A stretch of DNA of 64,000 bases from Combretum micranthum (GCA_024138025.1 JAMXBD010000172.1:434001-498000); one strand, 5' to 3'. Positions 1 through 13,424 are shown, counted from the first letter of the stretch. Numbers and translations are program-made. The notes: generated by a model from the sequence alone, not told the origin.

Positions 1-159
1 TTGCATTTGGTCTGACAATTTGACATCTTAAATTAAACTTGCTCATGTTCCTCTGATTTGAGCAAAAAGGAAATTGGTGGATGACAAAAGTAGTTGTGCT
101 AGGAGTTGCACTAACTTAAGGCGTCTAACAAGACCTTTTTGGAAAGATGTTAATAAAAT

Positions 160-420
160 TTAAAGCGTGAGTTATGTTTTATTTCACAACACAGTGATGA
201 TACAAGGGAAGCTGTTGATAATTATGTCTATGAATCTTCTAAAAAGTTTGGAGGAAAAAAAATCTTTAGACATCATATTGAGCATGAGTTGCAATTTTTT
301 TCCCCCCTTAGCTTCTCCAAACTAACAGATGTACAAGGTAAAAAAAAACAGTCCATGAAGTTACTGCACAGATTCACAAACAGAGTTTCTGAGCATCAAT
401 CATCCCATACAAGAATCACA
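160..420 (+). other. possible terminal exon at the left edge (weak)
   Basis: After an AG at the end of 'ttcacaacacag' (about position 192) a frame stays open for roughly 75 codons, to a TAG near 430. Its first part reads like a soluble alpha-helical segment (SDDTREAVDNYVYESSKKFG). The later part is lower in complexity and crosses a poly-T tract. It could be the last exon of a plus-strand gene lying mostly outside the window and meeting the ABIL gene tail to tail. No family is recognised, and chance is a real alternative. Confidence 0.2.
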
Positions 421-2828
421 GAATTAGTCTAGTGGAAATAACAGCATCAGGATAATTAGAGGGGATTTTAAATTTCATGATATTCTTGTAACACGACGTA
501 TGAGGCAAGATGTCGGAACTTGAAGCTGATTTTCTATTTAGGATGGTGCGGCCATTCTTTGTAGAAGCCTGCAACATGACAATGTATGAGGAGTAGAATG
601 TGCAATGTCTGCCAGAATTAGCTTGGGATAAGCATAAACTAGTTTCTCACCTGGAAATGGAATGTTGAATTACTGCCTTTTGATATCATCCACAGGCCAT
701 CGCGAACAGGAACTTTTGCACAATCAAACAAGAAAGATAGATTGTCAGAAATATGATTTTGGATTTCTTTCTTCTTTTTTTCTTCTTTTCTTTTTCATTT
801 AGTAAAAGAGCAAAGCCCTGCAAATGATCCTGAAACAATTTGAGTATTGCTGGATAAAGTTCATCCATGGCTTTGAAGCTTCATACCTATAGTTTTTGCA
901 GTCTCGTCTCTCACAGTAGTTGTTTCTGAAATCAACTGCTTAGTTAGTGGTGTTTTCTTTGTGTTAGTGTACAAGAAAAGCGGTACACCTTCCTCTGTCA
1001 CACATTCATGTATATCTGATTTTTGTAAAGATGAATTTTGAGGATTCCTGCATATAGATGAATGAGAAGGTAACATAAAGAAAATGTATCCATACGAAAA
1101 GTAACATCACAGAAATATAATAGGGAAAAAGTAGTAATGTAAAATAATAAATAAATTGAAAAGTTACCGTGCAAAAGTTAATAACCATGAGGTATGAAAA
1201 GGAAAAAGTTTCAAAAATTATACATTATGATAGATTTTCAAGATTTTGCAGAGTAATGAAGAGCAAAATACAACTTTTCAATAACACATGGCACATGTTT
1301 ATTAGCAAGATACTAATGTGACAGCATTTAGGGGATAGTAAATTCCCGTCTGTCTCTCACACATCAATAACCGCTGAAAACCACCAACGTTCACAACATC
1401 TTTAGATTAGAACAATGATATTTGACAATAAAAGTCTAGAAAACAATTTGTTGCAAAACCAACTCTTACCTATTGAATTTGGTTTGTGAATCAAATCAAA
1501 CCCATTTAGACATTCTTCAACTAAAATTTATTGATATATTGACATGTTTTTCTCTTTTTTATATGATTAGACCGCACCCTTGAAGGGCTTTGGGTATTTA
1601 CAAGTCCTTCTGTTTTGGGATGATTATTATGATATAGGGAACATACCTGACCAGTTGGTTTGATTTTTTGTTACCTGCACAGGCTGTTCAAGAAAAAAAT
1701 GAATGAAAATTCTAGATGAAACCCAAAAACAATAGAAAGACAAATTGAACAATCCTATTTTAAGTTTTGATCATAAATATGGTCCTCTGTCCTCAGACTC
1801 CTAGTTACCTGTAATTAAGTAGCGCGAATTGTGCCTTGGCAAACCGGGTTCCATCTAAATCTTGCTAATGCAAGACTATTTGCATATTGTTCACATAATA
1901 GAAATTTCTGCTCCAAATTCAAAAGAAGGGTCACAAACCATGTCATACTAATCATTTGAAAAAACATATGAGATATAGGTCAGCATTCAGACTTGGCTCA
2001 AGCAGTTAATTCGAAGCTCGGCATCCGAAAAGGAGCAAGAAGTTGAAATTTGACAATCAAGATTGGCAGATACATTGCCAAGATGATCGACCACGGTGAC
2101 CAAAGCTCTGCATATGTACTCCTTCGTGTTGTCAACTACCCTGCAGATGAAAACACAATCGTGATTTTCAAAAAATTTTGTTTCAGTAATATGCTCGGCT
2201 TATCTAAAAGCTTAAACTTGTAAATTGCTACGATTTTCTTTATATATTTTAATTGTATCTAATCCATTATATGCTTGCGCATGATGCAATATAATCACAA
2301 TTCCAAGCAGCAGCAATGAAATTTAAAATCAGCCGGCTACTCACTCCTTCTTCTCTTCTGCCTTTAGGAAAGTTGATTCGCAGTAATCTGCAGCATAATG
2401 TAGCTGAGAGCGCAAGTCCTTCAGTTCCTGAATTGTAAAACCAAAACAGTAAAGAATGAAAAGCTGGTCACTGCCATGACTTCAAATAGAGTGAATAAGG
2501 GGCCTATTAGTATTACTACCAAGAGTTCATCGGAACCCTTCAGTTAAGCATGTTCAGTAAGAAGCACTCTGTCTACCTTAGTGTGTAAAGTTTCAGACGT
2601 AACAACAAGCAGTTGCATAGAAACAAAGAAAATAGCAACATGGACAGGAACATAAACCTGGAGAGAATTTTTGAACCGAAGAACATCCTTGAGTTCGGAG
2701 TCTAAAGTTTCTTGGACCGGTTTAGAATCTAATATTTTCTCTTCTTTGGTATTCACATGTTTCTCCATTGGAAGGGAAAGTTGGGTTGTGAAGAAACAAG
2801 AAAGATAAGCACACTCTCCTTGACTCAT
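416..2828 (-). CDS. ABIL (ABL-interactor-like) protein, SCAR/WAVE complex subunit, ABIL4/5-like; exon 4 frameshifted
   Basis: ABIL proteins are the ABI subunit of the plant SCAR/WAVE complex, which activates ARP2/3 and so actin nucleation at the cell cortex. Eight exons can be laid out: 2658-2828, 2345-2427, 1993-2140, 1809-1907, 1647-1683, 887-1047, 651-712, 416-568. Exons 1-4 give the family's N-terminal helical block, with ELKDLRSQLHYAADYCE (exon 2), the VVDHLGNVSANLD stretch (exon 3) and CEQYANSLALARFRWN (exon 4). Exon 6 holds the variable middle and exon 8 ends in a Ser/Arg-rich tail and TGA. Phases agree at every junction and total about 304 codons, the usual ABIL length. The exception is exon 4, where the family-like segment after RFRWN (LPRHNSRYL) lies one base out of frame and the annotated frame hits TAA at 1815-1817. 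The start could also be the ATG at 2768 (MEKHVNT). Exon 5 and the exon 7 acceptor are the least certain parts. The family call is firm; the member number is tentative. Confidence 0.75.
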
Positions 2829-5800
2829 TATTTTGGAGTTTGGTTTGAAAGCTGACAGTTATGGAATTACAAGGTCGAGAGACCACAAGACATTATCACA
2901 AAATTTGTTGTAACACTAGCACGTTAACTTCAAATAATTTGTGGGCCAAAACAAGGTTATATCGTATGTTGTAGTCGTGCATTCTCTCGAGTCACATTTT
3001 TTATTAAATATTTCGTACAGTGTACAATTTTTTTTTTTTCCAATACATATTACAAAGCAGTTGTGCATAAGTTTAAATTTTTCAGAAAGCATCTGGTCCC
3101 ATATAACACTTTTTTGATAAGACGTTGAAGCAAAACTATGCATGGTACATGGAGTTAGGGGAAAAAAATATACTTTTTCTTATGAAGATGATGGGTGATA
3201 AAAGATAATCTAAAAAATAGATAAGTTCAATAAGAAATGAGTTTATAGGAATTGTCTTGATTTGAAAAATAAACTCGTCTCTTGCATTTGAATTAAATTG
3301 TGTCTTAAAGAGACTAGCTCAGCTTGTTTATGTTTAAAATTATATTCGACTTGATGGCATTTTTATAAATTTTCATTATGATATATATATATATATATAT
3401 ATTTTCCTGGGATTTTGGATTATATCGTCTTTCTTCTTTTTCTATCAGTGCAAATTTTGATTGCTGAGCTGAGTAAATCAAGTAATTTAATGACTATCAA
3501 TTCCCTTGAGGCTATTGCCGAGGTCCATCTACCATGTTTAAATATAATTTAAACGAAAATGTTAATTAATACCACATGATCCCCATTAAGACATCAAATA
3601 AAATATTCCCAAAATTGTTCACATAACTATATACAACTAATTTTGTAAAGCGCAAAATAGTCTTTTTTTTTTAACCCTTAACAAGTGTCTCAAAAGGATT
3701 AATTAATAGATATAATGAAGTTTTATTAATTAAATTTTACAGTTAGATGCTTCAAATTGTTAACTACCATACTCAAGTGGATTTTTGTTTATCAAAATTA
3801 TTCTTTCTATCATTTTTAAAGTAAAAAATGGCAAATACTCATTAATCAGATAGCATATGTTTTAAGGAAGGTGAAGAGTAAGTTAATAAATTTGGCAAGT
3901 AAAACTTTTACTAAATACAACATTTGGCAACTTCAATTATTAAGTATAAATATGAATTAATGCTCAAAGTTGGAGTAGAAACGGCATCATCATATATCAA
4001 TAGTTTTACAAATCAGTAGAATTATTAGAATGTTCCAGATTCGAATCCCTTTTTAGTTGTAATAATCGAAAAAAAAAAGACAAAAATTGTATCCTTTTAT
4101 CTTAATTGAAAATAGAGAAAAGAAAATGAAGTAGAATCGCTAGAGTAAGACAAGCATATAGATCCGTCGGTGGTGATTAGAGACTCGTGAATTCATTACT
4201 GAGACAAACCAAAAAGTTCAAAAGGAATGGACATTCTGTGATTAGAAAGAGCATGCAGTGCCTAATTAATAGACCAAAAGATGACAAAAAAAAGGCTTGT
4301 AGTCCCGTGATACTATGTTTCTTCCTTTTAAGATATTTAAAATATTTGCCCATGTAAAGGCACAATCAGGTTTCTGACAAGACTCCACCTTATGCACAAG
4401 GACAATGGTTAAATAAATTACAGCATCATAAGGACAAACATACAAGAGAATGCCGTTTATTTGCCTCCCATAGCGACAAGCTAACAGTTTTAACGTGAAA
4501 ACTGACCTCTCATTTCTCAACTTCATCTGATCAAGGATACTGCACGCGGCCACGTTCATGCCTAACGTAGTTTACAAAATAAATCTCCATTCGAAGTTAC
4601 AAATTTTATTGGAATTTTTATTTTTGTCTATGTGTGTAACTAGGTGGATTGTTACAAGATTCTCGATCTATCCAATTGAGATTGTTCGTAAATACGAAAT
4701 AAAAGTTCTATAGGATTTTAGGGTTAGGTTTAAGTCATAAAAAATGCCCAATGAATGGCCGACTCAGTACTAAAATTAAAAATAAAAAATAAAAATAAAT
4801 AAAAACATTCCTAAAAAATATAACCCAACCCTAATCTAGCCTCTTCTCTCGAGTCTTTGATCCACTCTACATAGACACACCGCACAATACATACTAAAAA
4901 GTAAAACCTTATCCTCTCTTGTGTCTCGTCGCGCCTCCTCTGACCTCCTTTGGTCCCTCTACCGGCTCTCTCTTTTTCCCCCGTTAGTTGCATACCCCGA
5001 AAAACTTCTCTCCATCAAGTTTCTCTCCAACTTGGCATTGTTTTTTACCTTTTTTTATAGGATTTTTTTTTTGTGCATTTGTGGAGAGTATATAGGTTTT
5101 TAGGAGATTTAAGAGTGTCAGGATGATTATTAAGGCTAATTTGATCACTTATAGAGGTCCTACTATGGTTGCTAATACTCTTCGTGTTGCTATTATTTTG
5201 CTTAAATATGGTAAGGATTGGGATCAGTTTTATCAATCTTAGTGCTTTTAATTATCCTCTTGATAAAGTGTTCTCAATACTACTTGCGATTGTTAAGTTG
5301 TTCAATTCTAAAATTGCATTTGATTTTTATTTTGTTTTTATTTTCAATGTTCAACCATCTTCTAGATATAATAGGATGCTTGGAATGACATAAGACACAG
5401 CTGTAATGCTTCTCATGTAATTTTTTGTATGTGAGCACTCTCAATTCCTAAGAACAACACAACATTAACAAGGTTGTGCCCCAAATTGTGTCATTTTACT
5501 TTTCCTTTTTCAGCTCCACTGCGCATCTCGGTCAAATTCAAATGACATGATTACCAGTGGTTGTGTTTAAAGAAAGCCTTATAAGGTTATAGGATGGGTT
5601 TTGAGTTCTACGACAAACTCTATATAACAGATTTTGATATAGTATGAAAATCCTATAGGGTTACAGGTTTAGATTTAACAAATTATAGGGTAGTAGTTTG
5701 GGTTCTAAGTACATATAATCCGTTCAAAACCTAGTCCAATTGCATCTCTGGCTCTATCCTTAAATATTTTGGTATAGTGCATTTGTCTTTGTTTATGGAC

Positions 5801-8780
5801 CATGGATGAGTGATCAACAAATGAGGATATCTAAGTGTTGTGGTCCATTATATATTGCACGAATCTCATGTTGTACATGATTTTAAAGAAATAATATAAG
5901 AATAAAGCTTGAAGTAATATTTTGGGGAGATTGACAAGAGGAGAATCAAGCAATCTTTGAATGCCAACAACACAAATGACAAATAAGGAAGTTTAGGGCA
6001 TTGATCTTGCAATTTTCAAGCAATTAGGATTGTTCTTTACTTGAATTACTCATTGGGTTTTCGAGAATAGAGATTTCATAATAACATATTGTTTATTTAA
6101 TCTTTAGAAAAGCATCAATGAGAGACATAGCTAAATATATATGTATAGATACTTTTAGACTCAATTGCATCAAACATATCTATCATTCTAGTGATTTATG
6201 GATGAAATAGAATACTCATCCCTTTGTTATTTCAATGAGCTTTGAATAGGCTCTATGTGTAGCTTTTTACAGCATTGCATGAATCTACTTAAAAAATATT
6301 GAAAGTAAGGTAAGCAGATCAAATTCATTGATTTCTATTTTGAGGACATCCAATTAAATATCCTGACCCAATTACGAGCTGAACTCCCTAGGCTTTACTA
6401 ACTAGCCTAATCAATCCAAGCTAATAGTAGTCTTAATCCAATATTATTATGTATAATTCGCCATTTATATTTTGCCTCCCAACTAAAATTATTTGAACAG
6501 ATTTTATATATGCACGCTTTGAACAGCTAAATTGTTGTTCAACGCACTCTCTGTAAAGCAGCTACACATTGTCAAGCACACACACATGGCTAAAGACTAG
6601 TTTATTGAGAGACCATGATATAAGAGTCTAACATCAACATTGCAAACTTATTTATTATATATTTTTTATTTAGTGGACAATCTCCCAGCATCGTTGTAGT
6701 GCACTCATCGATTTTAGGCGTGTCGGAGCAATATTGCCCCAAGGCAATATATTTTTCTTGACAAAATCTACTAATGATAAATAGAATTTACGATTATTCA
6801 ATATTCAAAATAACTAATGTAATAAATATTTATTAAAATAAATATCACTATAAATTAACAATTATATCAATTGTTTATAGACTAGCTATTTCTTTCTTTA
6901 TTCTTTCTTTTAGCGATCTTTTTTAGGGTTCATACACATATGCAAACATAATAATTATTTATTAGTAAGGATCAACTCCTAGCAAGCACAACTCATTCAA
7001 ACAATTGAAATTATTAAATTTAACTCTCCCAAATTATAAATAAGATGTATTACATCATTTAAATTTATTAAGATATTAACATGTTGATTGATAAAAAAAA
7101 TCAACATTTCATAAAATTTATATCAATGTTTAGATAGTTTTTTTCTTTAATTTTTGCAAAATGTTAGTTTTGTTTTTACCACTCGAAATATTGATGCATT
7201 TTAGTATAATTTATTCAAAAATATATAGCACACAACATTTCTTATCAAGGTACGCAGTAATATGGTTGTTGTTTGCTAAAGATAGCCATATCCTAAATTT
7301 TTCTTCATTAAAGAAGGTTTAAAAATTATTTATATTGATTGGGCTTTTTGTTGATGAATCCAGTCTGGGAAGCGGTAACCCTATTAATAAGGTTAATATT
7401 GTAGTGTAGGCGCTTAGGCCACTTTAGTCATGATGCGATGACTTTCATTAATGGTTCAGTGGTAATTAATAGAATATAGTATTAGTGTAACATTTGATTA
7501 CTCTTAAATAATATAATATGACTTAGTTCACGTTTTATGAGAACGATTGAACTAGGTTATATTATGGATTAAGTTAAGTAAAGTTAGGTAACAACTGTAA
7601 ACCCTAGATGAAATCACTTTTTTGACATTATATCATATATATAAGTATTCGGCTGCTTATATCAACCTTTTAGCAACTACGATTACTCGAACCCCCAAAT
7701 TCCCTAGGATTGAAATCGAGTTTGAATATTCCAGTGTTGTTTAATTGACTTAAATAAAGAGAAATAATTATGATTTTTACCTTGCATTAGTTTAGGAATG
7801 TATGTTATATCGTATTTGTTTTTGTTACTGTCTATTGGGCCTCTAGCTCACTTTATCTCTTTTAGGTACTGAAGAAGATGAGTTTTATGATTGTTTGGGC
7901 TATAGCACGGACCTTAAAGACTTTTTGGATGAGTGCGGCGATTAAGACTCCTAGACCAACCTTGTTGTTTTTCCTTGCAAGAGAGACCAAACCAAGTTTT
8001 GTTTAAAAATGTAATAGTATAAACATGGCTTGCTTATAAGCCTAAGTTTGCAATATAAAGTTTTTAACTTTCCCTATATTGTATGTAATATATGGTTTTA
8101 TAAACTTTTAAATACCAAGTTATTGGTATTAAAATATCTACTCCTTGACGAGTAGTTTTTTGATAAAGCTTTGTATCTAAACAGGTTAAACAGTAATCCA
8201 CATAAACACCTCCTTTTTCAGACGGCCTTACGTGTGATACTTAGGTATTATACGCAGTTGAAAGACTCAACGTGTCTAATAGAAGAAATTGGACATGGCG
8301 GATCTTTACATTTCTATAAGTGTAAATTAAAGTAGGCTTTCCATATGTGTTAACTAATATTGTAATAATATAAAGAGTTCTTATTAAATCTATAAGTTTG
8401 AACTTTTAAAGTAGATGGTTGCTTAAGAATCATAATAAACATCATGATTAATTGTTGTATTGGATTAAATGACAATAAAAGGATTAGAACTCGAGATCCA
8501 TTTATCATATTTAGTACAACATCACAAATGATCAAAAGAATCTCTAAAGTCGGGGTAACCTTCAACTAGTTTCCGTATAGATGTATCTCATATATTAATA
8601 TTTTGACGAAATAACGCTTTCTTTGTATTGTTTTTCACAAATCCGACATATTAAAATGCTATTGCAAAGGCAAGAAGTCGGTGGTGAATATTAGTTAAGA
8701 TGATTCTAATCTCTGTTATTTTTTCCAGCTTCAGTTGGTAAGCCACACCAATAAATTTTGAAAGGACTTCTATAAAATTT
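2829..8780. other. intergenic DNA, no supported gene
   Basis: This AT-rich stretch lies upstream of the ABIL start. It holds a (TA)n microsatellite at about 3379-3402, a C/T-rich block at about 4830-5000 and several short ORFs with no family resemblance. A tRNA-arm-like string followed by poly-A at about 4030-4080 may be a SINE remnant. No exon chain, RNA gene or complete transposon was recognised. Confidence 0.5.
4020..4080 (+). repeat. possible SINE 3' end
   Basis: A T-arm-like string (gattcgaatccc) is followed by 'ttagttgtaataatcg' and a run of ten A. A closely similar arrangement occurs at 62960-63003. The layout fits the 3' part of a tRNA-derived SINE. The 5' A/B boxes and flanking duplications were not resolved, so this is tentative. 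Confidence 0.25.
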
Positions 8781-8789
8781 TTCTTTGAT

Positions 8790-9250
8790 TTTCAATGACT
8801 CAACGCCATAAATAAGCCAAATCAAGATAATATAGTGCAAAACTCAAACTCGACTTAAATGAAAAAACTTAAAGTTTGAGCTCAACGTGAACTCAATCGA
8901 ACTTTTTTTATTAAGCTCGAATCTAACTCAAGCTAATACTTGAAAGCTCGAGCCATGCTCAATTAACTCAACTATTCCTATAAAAATTAATTAGCTGAAA
9001 ATTAAATTTGAATTCCATAATAAAATAGGTTTTTAGTTGACTTGGTTATAAATATAATAAGTATGAACCATTTGATATAAAGAAAAAAAATACAAAATTA
9101 GGATTTAAAAATAGAAAAAGCACAAGTTTTATAATATTTTAATAAAAAATATAAAAGGCTCAAATGGACTTGCGTGCTGCTCGAGTCAATTATTTTAAAC
9201 CTCGAACTCAAACTTGATGATTACTCAAGTAACTGACGAGTAGTCGCGCC
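8790..9250. repeat. CTCGA/GAGCTCG-rich dispersed repeat, copy 1
   Basis: The block is rich in short CTCGA, AGCTCGA and AACTCAA words, with an A/T-rich core. A block with the complementary word set lies at 10020-10400, so the two look like inverted relatives of one non-coding family. Sharp termini were not found and there is no coding potential. Confidence 0.35.
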
Positions 9251-10019
9251 AACTTATATCCCATAGACAAAATCAATATAAGTTAAAATTCGGAAAAAAG
9301 TCAAAAATTAAAGTTCGCCAATAATGAGTAAAAGTCATGAAAAAAAGGATAGTAAACAATGCAGTAACTGAGAGCTCAATAAACCATTCAAGGGCTCATA
9401 CAATCACCACATGGTGTGGTTAACCACCATATTTATCAGCCCACAAAACTTCTTCAAGCGAAAACTGCTGATCAATCAACGCATATCTAAGTGTTTGGAT
9501 TGGGTTTGATGTAACATATGTGTTCTAATCCTACAAAATAACATTATATTAATATAAATCATATAAAAATAACTATATAAATGTCATCGTTTATGATATT
9601 TACTTAAAATCAAAGATGTCTTATATATCATATATGATTAAAAAATTTTACTATGTCGTAAAGTTGCATATTGAACATGCAACTTATGAACAAAAAATAA
9701 AATCATATATTAAATATATGATTTTACACTTATGATATTATGATCGTATTTATGTAATTGATATTTGCTAATAAATTAGGATGAATTAGTAAACAAATAA
9801 ATATCTCGTTTTGATAGTTCATCCAAGTCTAGCAACGTCAACTGCATGATACCAACTTAGCATGTCGTATATCTGGATATACGAAAATCCATGAAGGAAT
9901 CTACCCAAACAAGGTCTCTAAAAGAACCAAGGACGTTCTAGTTAAGAGTCTAATCTTTGTAATTTGAGTGTTGAAGTCGGTTCACAAACTACACAAGTTC
10001 AATGCATTGTTTTTTGAGT

Positions 10020-10400
10020 TTGATTTGAAAATAATCGAGTCGAGCTTGAGTTTGAGCTACTCGAGCAGTTTATTTAGGTGAGCATGAGTTTTGTATGTTT
10101 AACTCGATTAGATTGTGACTCTATTGAGCTTTATCGAGTTCAAATCAAGTATAAATATTAATCAAATTTATGTTGAGTTTATATATTAATATTATTCAAC
10201 TTAAATTAAAAAAATTATTTTTTAATATATCAAGTTTAAATGAACTTAATCAAGTCAATTTTTTTTTTGTCAAAGTCAAATTTGAGTTTATATAGTGTTA
10301 TTTTGAGCCAAATTCGAGTCTAAAATCTTAAACCTGGTGAGCTTGAGCTTTGAAATTTCAAGTCGAGATGAAGCTCACTATTGTACCATCTTGACTCGAC
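10020..10400. repeat. CTCGA/GAGCTCG-rich dispersed repeat, copy 2
   Basis: This block carries words such as tcgagcttgagtttgagc and ends in 'cttgactcgactcgtttg'. It is related in word content, in the opposite orientation, to 8790-9250, and lies directly beside the hAT-type MITE that starts at 10425. Non-coding. Confidence 0.35.
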
Positions 10401-10424
10401 TCGTTTGTAGTCTTAGTTGTAATT

Positions 10425-11364
10425 AGGGGTAAGTGCAGATCAGTTTGGTTTGGTTTTCACTAAAACTAAACCAAACTATAATTTATGTTTTGTTTTTTCC
10501 ATTTCTAAACCAAACCATTAAATAATTTGTGGTTTGATAAGGATTAGAAATTTTGCAAACCATTAAATAACGGTTTGGTTTGGTTCAGATTACAGATAAA
10601 TCAAAATTATAATTAAAAAAAAACTTAGTTCTAATATTTTACATGTATGGATTCAAATATTAAAATTACTCTCAAAGTTCGTATTATAAATCTCAACAAA
10701 ATACTTTATAAATACATCGCATTCATAATCCATAATATTTATATAAAATCATTTAGTCACTAATACAATGTACGTATTGACCAATACATTGTAAAATATA
10801 ATCTATAGTCCGTTAAAAAATATCGATCAACTATCTACTAACAAATTTAGCAAAAAAAAAAAAATTCATCTACCAACAAAAGTAATTTATGAATAAAAGT
10901 GATATGTTAACAAAATTTATAATAAAAAATTAATACATAATAAGATATATAACTAAATAACAAAATCCATACCCCACAAATTCAAACGATTAAGAAAAGA
11001 CAACGTTAAGTTATCAATGGAGAAATATATCTTGAGCCAAAAAACAATTTAAAAAATGAATAAGTTATTATTAACCAATATCCATCATATAATAAATATC
11101 GAAATAAAATCATAATAACATATTTAACATTTAATCAATCATCATAACAAAATTTATAATTACAAATAAAATATTTTTATATTTGTCTAAAACGGTTTGG
11201 TTTGGTTTACAATTGGTACAGATTACCCATTCTAACAAACCATAAATTTACATATTGGTTTGGATTGATAATTTTCTAAACCAAATTTTTAAAAAATCAT
11301 ATTTTCTATTTGATTTAGTTCGATTACAAATTGATTAGGTTGGATTGGTTTTTTTCCATCCTAA
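10425..11364. mobile_element. hAT-type MITE with 8-bp target duplication
   Basis: The element starts aggggtaagtg and ends ccatcctaa, giving short inverted termini of the TAGGGGT/A..CCCTA type seen in hAT elements. It is flanked by the identical 8-mer TTGTAATT at 10417-10424 and 11365-11372; 8 bp is the hAT duplication length. The inner ends carry many copies of the subterminal word GGTTTGGTTTGG and its complement. The core is AT-rich and non-coding, so this is a non-autonomous element. Confidence 0.75.
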
Positions 11365-11372
11365 TTGTAATT

Positions 11373-13106
11373 GCATATAAAGATTCCTTTAATACATGGT
11401 CGATTCCAGAGGATTGAGTCGGCAGAGCCATATAGAGAACTGATGCACCAAACCCCCATAATAATGGGATGCCTTAATTTTTCCCATCCCTACTCTTTTT
11501 ACTTCGTTGTAATTCTTGATATTTGTTCCCACTACTTAAAGCCATTCCAAGCAAGTTCTAAACGAGCAAAAAATTATCAATATTCCTTTAGGGGATATTA
11601 CAAATACCCTCCAACTTTTATCTAAAAACAAATATACCCCTAGATCTTCAAATGTTACGGTTAACCTTCATGCATCCACAAATTGATCATTTAATTTTTT
11701 TTTATTTCAATAAAAACACATCATCATAAAGTTTAGGTGTTAGAGCATACTTTAATAAATTTAAATAGTATTTTTACGCCAAGATCAAAGTTAAGTGGGG
11801 TTATTTTTAATTTTAAAAGATTATTTACCAATTCATTAAAGTATAGGAAATGGTATATAACAAGATAAGTATATCTACACTAAAATCAAAGTTTAAAAGG
11901 ATTATTCCATTCTTGAAACAACCAAATCAATCCTCTTCTGTACTTTATTCAAGACCTTATTAAATTATAAAACCAGGGAAACAGCATGCTGCATTTTTAA
12001 TTTGAGATTGAACATCTAATAATCTGTTAAACTGGTTAGGCATGTCCATCCCTCATCTCCTCTGCAATTTGCTATCTCAAGGATGTTTGGATTAACGGTT
12101 TTCACTTGATAGATATTGTTTTCATTTTCTCAGATGCTTAATAGATATTAACTCCTTACTGATGGAGTGATGCACCATGCAAAATGCTACTTGATAGGCA
12201 CAAGCAAATAAAAGTGTGTAAATAATTTTTCATCAGCTATGCATCATAGGTTTATGCAGATCAAATCCTAAGCAAAATGACAGCGCTTTATTGTAATAAT
12301 AATTCTATTACAATCTTAATCATCATAAAAATCTATTATGGCATTTAATTGATTGTAATTGAAGTCACTATTATAAAAATATTGAATAGTTATTCACTAC
12401 TCAATTTTATAAATAATAATTCGATATTGAAATTATTTTTTTTCCTAAAAAAACCTTAGGTTAAATAAAAAAAATTAACAAATGAAAATCTTAATACAAC
12501 TTTATTTTATTTTTCGATATTAATAATTCTATTATAACTTTATTTCTTTAAGTGGATTGGTATTGCCCATATAATGAAACCAGATCTTGGTCCGTGGATT
12601 CCCAAGAAGGTATGAACTCGAACCTGTCCGATGCTTCTTCGGTGAGTAAACCACAACAAAGACTCATCCTACGTCATTACAGTAAACTATAAGAGAGCAC
12701 TCATCGCTAGGCCCTCTCCTTGAGCTACACGTGAAATGTCGGTTTACGTCGAAGACGATATTTAGCCAAATGCCTCCGCTACCACCTAATATAAGAATGA
12801 ACCAAGGTATCCTGCCCAGCAGATTTACGAGAATCAGATTAGGATGCGAGAGGGAATAAAACTTAACTTCTGATAATTCTGTTTGGATAGTTTTTATATA
12901 TATATATATATATATCTATATTGAAATAATATGTATAAATATATCCGATTTATATTTATATTTTTATTTATATTTGATCTTTTTATGAGAACTGTCAATT
13001 TTTTTTTTTTATCTATATCTATTTCTTAATAAACAATTTGTTATAAAAAAAAAAGTTTTAAAAAAAAGTATTTGTATCTACTCAAAAAAGCTAAACAAAC
13101 AAACCC
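11373..13106. other. intergenic DNA, no supported gene
   Basis: AT-rich sequence with a (TA)n tract at about 12897-12915. A more GC-balanced block of about 280 bp at 12550-12830 stands out but matches nothing recognised; it may be an old transposon fragment. A short ORF at 11371-11625 has no family features. Confidence 0.45.
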
Positions 13107-13109
13107 TAA

Positions 13110-13424
13110 GAGCACCCACATTGAAAATCCTTGGCATGGATACCTAGGCGAAGGACCTCGCTTTTTGAGATCCTTACGGATGTGGAGAGTTCCTTTAACT
13201 AGAGGATCCAAAAAGTGAGTTCTTTCGAAATATTTTATTAATATTTTACAAAAGTAATGTATTATGTAAAAATAAATGTGATCCATAAAAGTAAAAAGAA
13301 GTAAAGGAACTTATGTGAAGGACTTTACAAATAAAGTGGTGAGGTTCTTCGGATGGAAAGTTTCTTTAGATGCTGATATGGCACTTTAAGGACCTTGTGA
13401 AGGACTCGATGAATGCGGATGCTC
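13110..13424. mobile_element. PIF/Harbinger-type MITE (TAA duplication)
   Basis: The termini are gagcacccacattga and, inverted at the other end, gagcatccgcattca. TAA flanks the element on both sides (13107-13109 and 13425-13427). The GAGCATCCACATT-type terminus with a 3-bp TAA duplication is typical of Tourist/PIF-Harbinger MITEs. The element is 315 bp, non-coding, and lies about 290 bp beyond the PRORP stop codon, so it may sit in or just past that gene's 3' UTR. Confidence 0.8.

Noticed and set aside
4921..5393. Plus-strand ORFs near 5 kb that might encode small membrane proteins
   Set aside because: Low-complexity T-rich DNA explains the hydrophobicity; no start context, domain or splice pattern.
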